Of a stretch of DNA of 64,000 nucleotides, positions 21,362-31,252 are shown in pieces. A model generated the notes under the pieces. It made no database searches. It was not told where the DNA came from and saw only the letters and a program-made list of their open reading frames with translations. Source of the DNA: Pyrus communis (lineage: Eukaryota > Streptophyta > Magnoliopsida > Rosales > Rosaceae); assembly GCF_963583255.1 (NCBI RefSeq), contig NC_084806.1, positions 16,286,317 to 16,350,316 of the forward strand, written 5' to 3'. A program made the position numbers and the translations under genes. The stretch's first letter is position 1. Every line of letters begins with the position of its first letter.

Positions 21362-23964
21362 TCACCAAAACATCTTTGTCCATGTACCCAAAAATGGGAA
21401 AACAGCAATCAACAATCTTAACAGGAGAGGTGTGTCACTATTACTTTCTCTCCGACTCAACTTACCCTTCCCCATCGGCTTTCTTCGAGATTGCCTCCGT
21501 GCAGATTCCATTCTTTCAAGATCATCCCATCCGCCTAAAGTCGATGCATCTCGACCACTACTATCATCTGAAGCATCATTTCCAACTACCCAGGATTGAT
21601 AACCCATTCTTTTGTCACTAGTTTCCTGCTCTTCATCATATTTTTCTTTTTCTTTGGTTCTAGCATTACCTACAGTGCTGGCAAAAGGTTTCCTTCTCCT
21701 CTTGGTCCTGGACTTGCGTTTCGGCCTACTTTGTGTCCCTCCCCATACCTTCTCAAATACCAGTGAAAATGCTGACTGAACAAGGGGGAGTGCTAACGCC
21801 ATTAGGAAAGCTTTCGGACCCGTAGACAGCAGCAAAGATATGATAATAGCTGGAAATGCCCAACCATACGATTTGAACACCTGCACCAACCAAAAAAGCG
21901 AATACATTGGACATTTTACACCCATAAGAACAGATTCTAAAATAGGAATAAACCAGTAAAAGTATACTAAGAAAAATTAGACCCCTCTGGATGTCAAATT
22001 TTGACTCAGGCGATTTTTCATCTTCAGCCTCGGGATTATGGTGTTCATATTTTGGTCCCTTTTTATTTTGGTAATCACTTTATCAAAATGCTTATATATT
22101 CAGGAACTCAATGGTATCAGATATCTAATTGACCATTTACGTCATGTGATCAACAAATGGGAAGCAGAGGAACCGAGCTTAACTAGTTGCAGAAGAGCAT
22201 GTACAGGACAAAACCAGTGTCATTTTTGGTCTGGATGTCGTTAATGTAAGGGATCCACCGTGCTCAACCAGACGGCATAATTGTTTGTCTTGGGAGCAAG
22301 GCATTGTTCATTATAACAGTTATACAAAGCACAAACTATTCGAGCAGTTTTCTCATTGTTTCTTTTGAAACCAAGTACCAAGTGTCAATCTGACCATCCA
22401 GAACAACCCCAAGCAAATATATTGATTCCCTCCAATTACTGCAGCTGTTCATTTCTATGAAAGCACATTAAGGTATTCATTTTTTACGCTTCGATGTTAC
22501 GCTTTGCTCACTCAGACTAAGGCTCTCCAGTGATTGTCTCATACCTTAAGGTGCCTTCCCATAGCTGCAATAATGGCTCATCACGATACCTTTCATAACT
22601 TTCATTAGATGTTTCTCAGGAAGTGCCACATTGTGCTTAACATCAGTTCTCATCCAATTTTTTTTTTTTTTTTTTTTTTTTTTGTATTAACACATTGACC
22701 TCAAACTTATTAGGAGACTTACACGTGCAGAAAATGTTAGGATAAAGGGCCCAATTCAGCTGTAGAAAGCACTTAGGGACTAGGCTAACATAATAGGATG
22801 TGAGAGAAGTTTCAGAACAGAAAGGAAAAGAAATCTGCTATGTAGTCGAAGACCGAGGTGATGAAATATTACTCTATAGCACTTTCCTACTTAAATGTCA
22901 ACAGGTTGTTGAAATGTTACATCTATAACTTGATCTTAAGCAAATTATGTTTGAAGATGGAACTGGTTAACTTCAAAACTCTTGATACAACACAAATCGA
23001 GAAGCCAATAGTAGACAAAGACACACACAATATCGATTTCACTGTCTTCACATTGGTTTCTGATTCTATCTTTTGCATATGAACCTTATAAGGAGGGAAT
23101 TCAGCACTTACATGAATGCAAGTAAAGCTATCTATCATGATCCTTATTCAATTAATCAAACTATTGATGCATTCTGTTTCTTAATAATTTTTGTTCCTGG
23201 ACGAGTCAAACATGTTTACAGTAGGCTCTCCAAGTAGACTAGGGAGTAGTCAAATTAGCTAGAGCAGCGTGCTCTCCTCTACACGGAAGTTTGAATCCCC
23301 TCCCCCACAATTTAGACTAGAGTCATTAGACTGATTAGAATATTGCTCCAATATTGATGCGTTCTAATACTAAAGCATGGGTGAGAAGAACTAAAGTAAT
23401 CTCCCCAATTAGAGCTGGGCATAGCTAAGTCGGTTAGAACAATGTGTTTTTTTTTTACTGCATTTTAAGTTTAAATCCCTTCTCCGCAGTTTAGATTAGA
23501 CTAATTAAAATATCGCTTGAATAAAAAATTAAGCTCTCCAAACTTGAAGCACTCCCAAATCCAAACTTCACATAAATAACCAAAAATGAAGTGAAGGTTA
23601 CTACCTTAAAAATCCAGACGCTATCAATGGCATCCTCCAAGATTCCACCCGAGCCTTCCTCCTCCATCTCCGACGACTCGTCCGACCACCACCGCCTTTT
23701 CTTCTTCCCTTCCCTTCTACTGTACTCGTAATCTTCTTCGTCTTCTTCATCGTCGTCGTCATTTTCTCCGTTGCCTTTGTCTCTGAAATTGAAACCGAAT
23801 CTTTGGGAACGAATGGTTTCGGCATTGGAGTCCCAGCGACGGTAGCTAGGAGCGTAGGAGCGACTTAAATGGGAGGAAGGAAGTGGGTTTTGACAGATAA
23901 AGTGAAAGGAATATTTGTGTCGCCATGGATGAGGCTGTGCTGTAAGGAGGACACTGCTCTCCAT
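21362..23964 (-). CDS. Two-exon membrane protein of unknown function, possibly plastid-targeted
   Basis: Exon 1 is 23964-23605 and exon 2 is 21880-21362, separated by a 1.7-kb intron (AAG|GTAGTA donor, GTGCAG acceptor). Lengths 360 and 519 bp join in frame to 292 residues. The N-terminus ([14 protein letters not shown]...) is rich in Ser, Arg and His and nearly free of acidic residues for about 45 residues, which fits a transit peptide. It is followed by an acidic run ([14 protein letters not shown]) and basic KKKRRWW. Exon 2 opens with one long hydrophobic region ([20 protein letters not shown] and on through [12 protein letters not shown]), probably one or two membrane segments, then a basic tail with [12 protein letters not shown] do not recognise the family. 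The gene is convergent with CTPA, and its intron has collected SINE-like repeats. Confidence 0.75.
22661..22683. repeat. T homopolymer in intron
   Basis: A run of about 23 T within the intron of the minus-strand gene; on that gene's sense strand it is an A-run. Confidence 0.85.
23222..23360 (+). mobile_element. tRNA-derived SINE-like repeat, copy 1
   Basis: Contains an A-box-like TTAGCTAGAGCAGCGTG followed 30-odd bp later by a B-box-like AAGTTTGAATCCCC, the spacing of a tRNA-derived RNA polymerase III promoter, then a tail with TTTAGACTAGAG. It lies in an intron. The ends are not defined. Confidence 0.45.
23406..23530 (+). mobile_element. tRNA-derived SINE-like repeat, copy 2
   Basis: Related to copy 1: GCATAGCTAAGTCGGTTAGA resembles an A box and AAGTTTAAATCCCTTC a decayed B box. 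The same TTTAGATTAGACTAATTA tail follows. It ends close to the donor site of exon 1 of the host gene. Confidence 0.45.
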
Positions 23965-26900
23965 GCGTAGTGTGAGCTTCCATCTGCCACGTTCTCGTTA
24001 TCTTTTCTCCGATTAAAACTCTTTCACTTAATACTACTTTATAATATTATTTATTTTTATTTGTGAGTACGAGATTTTAAATTCGATTTTTATTAAAGAT
24101 GAATTTGAACTATAGTGTTATTAATCCATTGTGAGACGCCTAAACACTCTCCAACTTTATTACAAAAAAATAAAGGTTAAATACATTAGTATATTCTCAA
24201 ACTCACGAGTTTTATTTAACCTTGGAGAAACCAAATAATATTTTGATAATCAACTCGTCTTTCACTTTATTTTCAACTACAAAACTATTTATGTGGCTCA
24301 AGTGTGACCCATTGTTGTTGAGATGTGTGCTGTCATGCGGCTAAAATGTTTGAAAATAATATTTTTGAATTTAAAATTCTTTTTTTCAAAATAGAAAAGT
24401 AAAACTTTTAACAATTTTGTTTTCAGTCATGGCAAACATCTCAGCAACAATGGTACTTATTTGTGCCACGTAAATTGTTTAGTAGATTTATTCACAAATT
24501 TTGACAATAGTTGACAAGTATGAAACGGTTCAATTTTAGTGGATTAAGTGGCAAAAGTTGAATTTCAAAAAATTTAGTGATACGCGAGTTGAATTTCAAA
24601 AATATACAAAAGTAAATAAGCAAAAAATAAATTCTTTTGTAGTTTGAAATTTTAATGAAAGGAGAAACTTACTAATTCTTGGTCTAGTAGCTGTGCTAGC
24701 TTCTCAATGAGTCACTGTTAAAAGATGTCTCAAAGCCTGAAATTTTCCGTCTAACAAAAACGTATGAATACTAATTAGTTTAGTAGGTGTTGATCTCTCC
24801 ATTCGTTTTTGTATGTAGGGGTAGACGTACAATTACTAGTACGCCTATTGTGATTCCCATTACAAGAGTCAAAATAGGAACAAGAACTTAGAGAATTTCA
24901 TAAACTTATTTTAAAAATTCTAATCTAGAAAAAGAATCAATATTTTGTACTTCCTGTGTATCAATTATCATTTCAACGATTAACTTCTTGCAAACAACTT
25001 CTTGGTGACGGTACATGTAAATATCTCTGGTTGCGAAAATGACGAAAGTACTTTGTCATAAGCCAACTTAACAAATTTGGAATGAAATAGACGAAACATG
25101 GTCAAACACGATGAAATGTGAATTTCAAAGAAGTTAAGTTGTGACAAAATAACACTCGTGTTTTCTTTTGGGGCAAACGGGTCATTAAACCTTCAATTTT
25201 TGGAGGGTAAATAGGCTTGGAAAGTTTAAGTTAATGTTATGATACGTTTTACCAATTCCATTCCCTATATATTCCATGACTGTAGGCTTTTGACTCTCAT
25301 GGTTGGCCTGTACTTTTTACCCTCCTCCCTCTTTTGTTTTCATATTCCTTCGGCTTTAGCCTCAAGAGATCAAGAGAGAAAGAAGAACAATTTTGACAAG
25401 AGAGGACGCTCCATCAAGGATATATAATTCCATGCATATTTCGCAGGTTTGATACCTTTTATTACTAATTGTTTTCTAATGAACACATTGTGTTTTGGTC
25501 ACTTGTATTTTTTTGATATATTAGGGTTAAAGATGGTTGTTTAGCATATCATCATAATCACATGCTTTGCTATTCACCTTCCATTCCAAAGTTTTTTTTC
25601 TTGGTTTGTGTTTCAATCCGTTTTGAAGTAAAATTTTCATTCTATGTGATTGTGACAATACGTGACTTGTTAACACGATCAATTCACTCAAATTACAAAT
25701 TGTGGTGGCTGACAAATCTTTATGCTTAAGAGAGGATTTAGTGTTTCCATTCTTAAGAGATAATCCATCATTTATGGTCACTATGGCCGAATATTTTCGA
25801 GATGTAATTAGTCACGTATCATAATTTCAATGGATCAATAAATCATATATTGTCTAGTTATTCTTGCATGATTTTTGTTTAATTTTTATCATTGGGAGTG
25901 GTAGGATACAGAATTGGGGGACCTCTTCAAACAATGAAAAAAAAGATATCACTTAGCTGGTCTTGCACATGATTTTAGGGTTTTTTTTTTTAAATTTTTT
26001 AAATTTTTAAATTTTTAAAATTTGAATTTATTTTAAAGGATAAGTACGAATAACTACTCTACCTTTTAGGGTGATTTTAGGTTTCAAGCTTTTAAAAAAT
26101 TCCAACTAACTACATAATGCTTTGAAAGTTGGACATACGTTAGGTCACTAGTTTTAAATGATGAAGTCACTAGCTCGTCATTTATGGAGTCTTAAATCTC
26201 CAAATCAACACCTTTGAACCCAAATTTTTTTTGCTAAAATGAGTTGATTGGGGAACTCATAGCTCCAATAGATGACTGAGAGTTAAAATTCATTTCAATA
26301 TTTTTGCACGTCGTTACTTAATGATCTAACAAATATACGATCATCAAAACATTAGGCAGTTTTTTTGTAATATTTTGAAAAGTTGAGACCCATTTAGAGC
26401 CTATATTAGTTAATCCCATATTCAGAGGAAACTAATATTAACTGAAAGAAATAAACACAAATGGGATTCCAGCAAGGCTTGTCATATTTTTTATACATCG
26501 ATATTTTACGCTAAAGAGAGAGGGAATTCGGCTAAACCACACAATGGACAACTTAATTTGGTATCAAATTTGTCATCCACGAGATTCGAACTTAAGACCT
26601 CTCACTTCCAAGTGAAAAGAAATTCCACCAGATTGTAGTACTGAATGACTATTATATTAACACCTCACATATTATTCAATATTATGTGGGGTGCTTGTGG
26701 AAGACAATTCAACCGGTTAAACCCAATGACTGTAAATAACCGCCCGGATGGGCAGATTTGAAGATGAAAATTTGGCTATTTTTCGATTATTGGGAGAAAC
26801 AATGAATATGATTCGGTTACGGTTTCATATATGATTATAGGGTTCCACTATTCATATCCGTCTCCAAATCCTCCTCTTGTAATATAACACAACTTAGGAT

Positions 26901-28013
26901 TAATTACCTAAAGTCCCCGAACCTTTTAGTGTCATTCCAAATTGGTCTTAACCTTCTTAAACATTCCAAACAAGTATCCAACCTATTAAAAATGTCACAT
27001 ATGTTAAGCCCTAGTTAATATTTCAAACATAGATTATATTCAAAACCCACCAATTGGCTATATCATGGTCAACATTAATATTAGTTGGCTCAAAATCTAA
27101 ATTTCAAACATAGATTATATAATGTAGAACCCCATGATCAATTAAGTATTGATTGAATTAAAAATGAACCCAAATTGAAATTACATTAGGAGGGCAATCT
27201 CCTAACAAATAAGAGGGTTAAGAATTCAGTTAGGGTTTCAAGAAGTTATTTCTTCCCATTTGATTCCTTCATTTACCGATTCTTGGCTCGTAAAGCTTCT
27301 AGTTCTTCTCTGTGGGTGGTGACAATGGTGGTGGCCGCATCATGATAGTCCATACCATTTCATCAACCTCCATAACATTTTTCTCGATGTTGGTGGCTTG
27401 AGTTGTAGGATGGAATTGGTGGTGGAGTTGGTGGTTTTGTGTTGGGTTTGGAGGTGATGGCATGATGAAGTGGTTTTGTATTGAAATTATTTGATAATTT
27501 GGGTCATCTTTCTCCGGTAATGATTGCTTATTTGCTTTTGTCATCCCTCTTTTTTTTCATCAGACTAATTTGCCTAATTTGCTGCCATATTTAGCTTATC
27601 ATGAACACCTCTATAAAGTATTGTTATGTTTTTGATGATATAAATGTAGATATTTAAGGATGGAATTAGAAACTATTAAATTATAAAGTGTTAATTGAAC
27701 AAATAATTTTTTTTCATTGACGAAGATGTATATAATTGTTAACCATTGGAGAATCAGTTACTCCGTGGGTATGATTATAGATAATTTCTGATGGTTAATT
27801 TGCGATTATGGATATGATTAATTTCGTGGTTATAGGGATGGATATGACATTTCGGTTCCTAAACCTAGCTGGTTGCCAGTAAAAAAGCATTCCAGCAAAA
27901 TCTTAAATTGATTAGAAAAAGTAAAGTCCTAAAATACTGAGTTAGTGGTCACTTAATACTATTGTCTAGTGGTATAAAAGTCTTATATTCGATTCTCACC
28001 AAAGATGACCATT
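23965..28013. other. Gene-poor intergenic interval
   Basis: About 4 kb of AT-rich sequence. It contains one clear SINE (26488-26655), weaker tRNA-like B-box phrases near 24080 and 27985, and short open frames at 25239-25427 (+) and 27299-27544 (-) without recognisable domains. The 62-codon frame at 25239 has a hydrophobic N-terminal half followed by a charged tail and is noted in the findings. No gene is firmly supported. Confidence 0.5.
26488..26655 (-). mobile_element. tRNA-derived SINE
   Basis: On the minus strand an A-box-like ACAATCTGGTGG is followed by a good B box, AAGTTCGAATCTCG, at tRNA spacing. A CT-rich body follows, ending in a short A-rich tail (TATAAAAAATATG) near 26490. This is the layout of plant tRNA-derived SINEs. 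The exact 5' end is uncertain. Confidence 0.6.
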
Positions 28014-28633
28014 GTTAGTGACACACCCCGACCGAGATCAGGGAGTGCTGGCCGTCACACGAATGTGACGTAGCCATGTGCGCGTGCGGAAGCTATTAAG
28101 ATAGTAATATAAAAGTACGAATAATTAAAAACTAACTAGCATACAAAGTACTAGTGTATGTGAGACACAATTCAGAGCAAGTCTACAACAGTCCAGAAGG
28201 AAAAATGCGACATATATACACCCAAAGGTGACCCTACAATGGTGAGTGTCTGTCAGAAATGCCGGGACGCCCTCTGGGATAAACCACCGAACTTGCTAGA
28301 CCACTAGAACCTGGAGGGGCGCAAAAACAAAAGCGTGAGTGGGCAAAAACAAAGCTCTTTGAAAACTCTTTAACAAAATACATTCTAACCCCTCGCCGTA
28401 AAACCTGTATACTTCCCAGAAAATGAACATATATACGTATGTATAGATATGTCAATCATGCTCCATGATATGCCATTCATGCTCGAGAATATGCCACAAC
28501 AGAATCTCATAATAAATGTAAATGCTCAAGCGTAATCACATCAATAACATATAATCTGGCAGCCGGAAGTCACCTAACGTGACCTGTACGGCTGCAGATA
28601 GAGCTCCAATCTCAACTCAATATCTGAATCTGC

Positions 28634-28776
28634 ACACGAGTCGGAACCACCTAACGTGGTCTGTACGACAGGACTGGGTGTAATATATACGCTCTAGTGC
28701 TACGATCACGTGAAGACTGTGCGAATAATCGCGGGTCACCTACGAGTCGGAACCACCTAATGTGGTCTGCACGACA
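28634..28776. repeat. Repeated motif within the solo LTR
   Basis: ACGAGTCGGAACCACCTAA with following TGGTCTG-ACGACA occurs at about 28636 and again at about 28742, and a third diverged form (CGGAAGTCACCTAACGTGACC) lies at about 28564. It corresponds in position to the minisatellite in the other LTR of this family. Confidence 0.6.
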
Positions 28777-29451
28777 AGGCTTGCACCTAACTTGGATCCA
28801 AGGCGAGCGTGTGGTGCGGGTGAACATCACGTGAAGGACTATGCCCTGGCCCTGGGCGGGAGCACTAACACCGGGGTGCAGATTATGAGCTCTCTAAGCA
28901 TTTCAAACTACTATTGCATAACAACATGAATACCGCTTACCTGGCACTTACCTGTGCGTCCACAGCACCAAATACACATATAGATATATATGTATGCCAC
29001 TACTAATACATGCGATGATGCGTAAATAACATTCATATGATGCATGGCATAAAACAAATAACCTTTTCTATTAAATTTCTGGGAATTAATATGTATATAG
29101 GTATATACGGAAAACAAAAGCCCACTCACTGATAATTAGAAGGGTCGTAGGCCCCCTGCCTCGAGTGTGTACGCTCGTTCTCGGAATACGAATCACCTAT
29201 ACGCGAAAAAGCTACGAAAACGTTAATTTAAAAGCACCTAAGCAACTTCTCGTAATAACTTCTCATACATTGCTCAAATTGGACAAATGAATATACCAAC
29301 GTGCTCTACACAACCTCAGGATCACACCCATATTTTTAAAATAATTTTTGGACCACGCACGCGCCCCCACGTGCCGTCCTAGGCACGGACCTACGCGCCC
29401 CCACGCGCGGCCACGTGCCATGCACACTGACGGTGTCAACTGACGCCGTCA

Positions 29452-29547
29452 GGAATATTCCGTTAAACTGACGGAATATTCCGTTAACCTTAACTGACGC
29501 CGTCAACTGCCGTTAGGAATATTCCGTTATACTTAACGGAATATTCC
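29452..29547. promoter_or_regulatory. Four GGAATATTCC palindromes in the solo LTR
   Basis: Exact 10-bp palindromes at 29452-29461, 29473-29482, 29516-29525 and 29538-29547, embedded in TTAACGGAATATTCCGTTAA-like inverted repeats. Each contains GAAnnTTC, the core of heat-shock elements. Function is inferred only. Confidence 0.5.
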
Positions 29548-30036
29548 CCTTTCTTCTCCGGCGAGCCTCCGGCGCCGGCGACGGCGCCGGAAAACTAGGA
29601 AATTTTCAAACTTAGTTTTCTCCTTCGTTTTTCAACCATTTTTCACGATCTTTATACCAAAATGAAGCTTAGGACTAGTAGAATCACGATAGGCTAGTTT
29701 TAAGGCCTAAAAATCACACGATCATACCTGCAACAACGATCCAAGTTCAGCCAACTTTGAACAGGACGATCCCGACGTCCAAACTCGACCAACGAAACAC
29801 TCCCAAGCTCCTGGGAACCTCACAAACACAACTACAAGCTTAGAATCTCCTAAAACAAGCTAGAATAGGTTTGCATGAACAGTGCTCAAATCGGCCATGG
29901 TGATATCGACGTGAAAATGGTAGTTTCCTTACCTGAAAATGGTACCCCTGAACTCCTCTCAGCCTCACGAGCACGAGGGTGGTCTTGGTTTCTCGATTGG
30001 TGAAGATTTGAGTATGTTTGTGTGTATGTCCATATG

Positions 30037-30064
30037 TAGAAGAAGAAGAAGAAGAAGAAGAAGA
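30037..30064. repeat. (GAA)n microsatellite
   Basis: About nine GAA triplets inside the solo LTR. Confidence 0.9.
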
Positions 30065-30463
30065 GAGGAACTCGGGGAGAGAGAGAGACAGAGTGACAGA
30101 AAGTGAGGGAAAGAGGGAGGGAATCCCGGGGGAGTGAGGGTGATGTGTGAGTGTGTGTGGTCCTACAACTCCACACTACACAAAACTACACGTAAAATAA
30201 CGAACTAGGGGGTAAAATTGTAATTTCAAATGTACGTTCCGATATTTCCGGGACGAGATGTTACAGTTAGCTCATTATAAAACTTAGCCCATTCCCCCAT
30301 TCCCCCATTCCTCTTTTATTTATTTATTTGTTAAACGACAGATTTGTTAAATTAGATATTAGATTAGGAAGCCGACAGAGTTTGAACCTATACCGTGGTG
30401 TAAGGGCTATACTCATTTTTACCATTATGGTAGATGACCACTTACACCTTGCCACCTCTCTTA

Positions 30464-30860
30464 GACCATCTCCAATGGTTGGGTTAAAAGCTAAATTTTT
30501 TAGCCCGAAAAATTTAGCTTTTAGCCCAGAAACAGTTTTTTTGCTCCAACCGTTCTAGCCTAAAATTTTAGCCGGGATTATTAAAGAATGAACTTAGGCT
30601 ATTTTTTTTTGTTAAATTAATTTTTAAAAAAAAAATAGATATGTCAACTATCGTAAATTAATTTTATGAACATTTTAATCTAAAAAAAATTTAAATTCCG
30701 ATAAATATTGGGTGGAGTTCACTCCGATTTCTAGGCTAAATTTTGGGGGAATTTTGGCATTGGTTTAACATTTAGCCCAAAATTTCCCCTTGGGTTGGAG
30801 TGGGTTTGGGGGGAAATTTTGAGGGGTAATTTGACTTTTAACCCACCATTGGAGTTGGTC
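30464..30860. mobile_element. PIF/Harbinger-type MITE (397 bp) with TTA target duplication
   Basis: Ends are inverted repeats: GACCATCTCCAATGGTTGGG at the left, and the right end read in reverse complement gives GACCAACTCCAATGGTGGG. It is flanked by TTA on both sides (30461-30463 and 30861-30863), the target size of PIF/Harbinger. It is AT-rich inside and non-coding. It lies about 100 bp upstream of the SMAP1-like ORF. Confidence 0.8.
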
Positions 30861-30881
30861 TTAGGTAGATAATATGGTTGG

Positions 30882-30911
30882 TTATAAAAAAAAAAAAAAA
30901 AAAAAAAAAAA
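30882..30911. repeat. A homopolymer
   Basis: A run of about 25-30 A between the MITE and the SMAP1-like gene. Confidence 0.85.
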
Positions 30912-30958
30912 TACTGAGTCGGTGATAATTTCTACAAAAACAGAATTAAAGAAAGGAC

Positions 30959-31252
30959 ATGTCGTCGTCAAGAGCAAGACAAAATAAAAAAGCGAGCACT
31001 CCGGCAGAAAGCCAAAACGTGAGACGTTCCATAGCCATAGCTTCCGCAAGGCAGAGGCAATTTGAAGTGATGAGGCCAACGGCGATGGACTTCTTCAGCG
31101 ACATGGACGATCAGGGCTCCACCATGGCCATGGACGTTGACGACGTCGACCCAATCGAGGCGTTCGGCGAGGGCATCAGCGAGAGCAAGCTGGCCGGCGC
31201 CGATTTCTTCAACTCCTTCCAAGACGATTTCGACGACACCGACATCAACTGA
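30959..31252 (+). CDS. SMAP1: Small acidic protein 1-like (auxin/2,4-D response)
   Basis: The C-terminal part matches the plant SMAP1 family, small acidic nuclear proteins known in Arabidopsis for their role in the response to the synthetic auxin 2,4-D. The conserved module starts at Met38 (31070: MRPTAMDFFSDMDD), continues through MAMDVDDVDPIEAF, and ends in the F/D-rich tail ADFFNSFQDDFDDTDIN that defines the family. From Met38 the protein is 60 residues, the usual length; from the first in-frame ATG it is 97, adding a basic Ser/Arg-rich N-terminus. Which start is used cannot be told from sequence; 31070 is favoured by family length. It is a single exon. A PIF-type MITE and an A-run sit just upstream and may alter its promoter. 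Confidence 0.85.
   Translation: MSSSRARQNKKASTPAESQNVRRSIAIASARQRQFEVMRPTAMDFFSDMDDQGSTMAMDVDDVDPIEAFGEGISESKLAGADFFNSFQDDFDDTDIN

Larger units (their letters stand above)
28019..30265 (-). mobile_element. Solo LTR (2247 bp) of a Ty3-type element
   Basis: Bounded by TG...CA (plus strand TGACACACC...GATGTTACA) and flanked on both sides by GTTAG (28014-28018 and 30266-30270), so the borders are exact. No internal gag-pol lies beside it, so it is a solo LTR, the usual product of LTR-LTR recombination. On the minus strand it opens TGTAACATCTCGTCCCGG and closes GGTCGGGGTGTGTCA. That layout is shared with the 2.18-kb LTR split across 43882-45254 and 58905-59710, which is followed by a primer-binding-like site, so the minus orientation is preferred. 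It contains no gene. Confidence 0.85.

Noticed and set aside
27299..27544. 81-codon minus-strand frame rich in Pro, Asn and His
   Set aside because: Low-complexity composition, no promoter or splice context, no recognised family.
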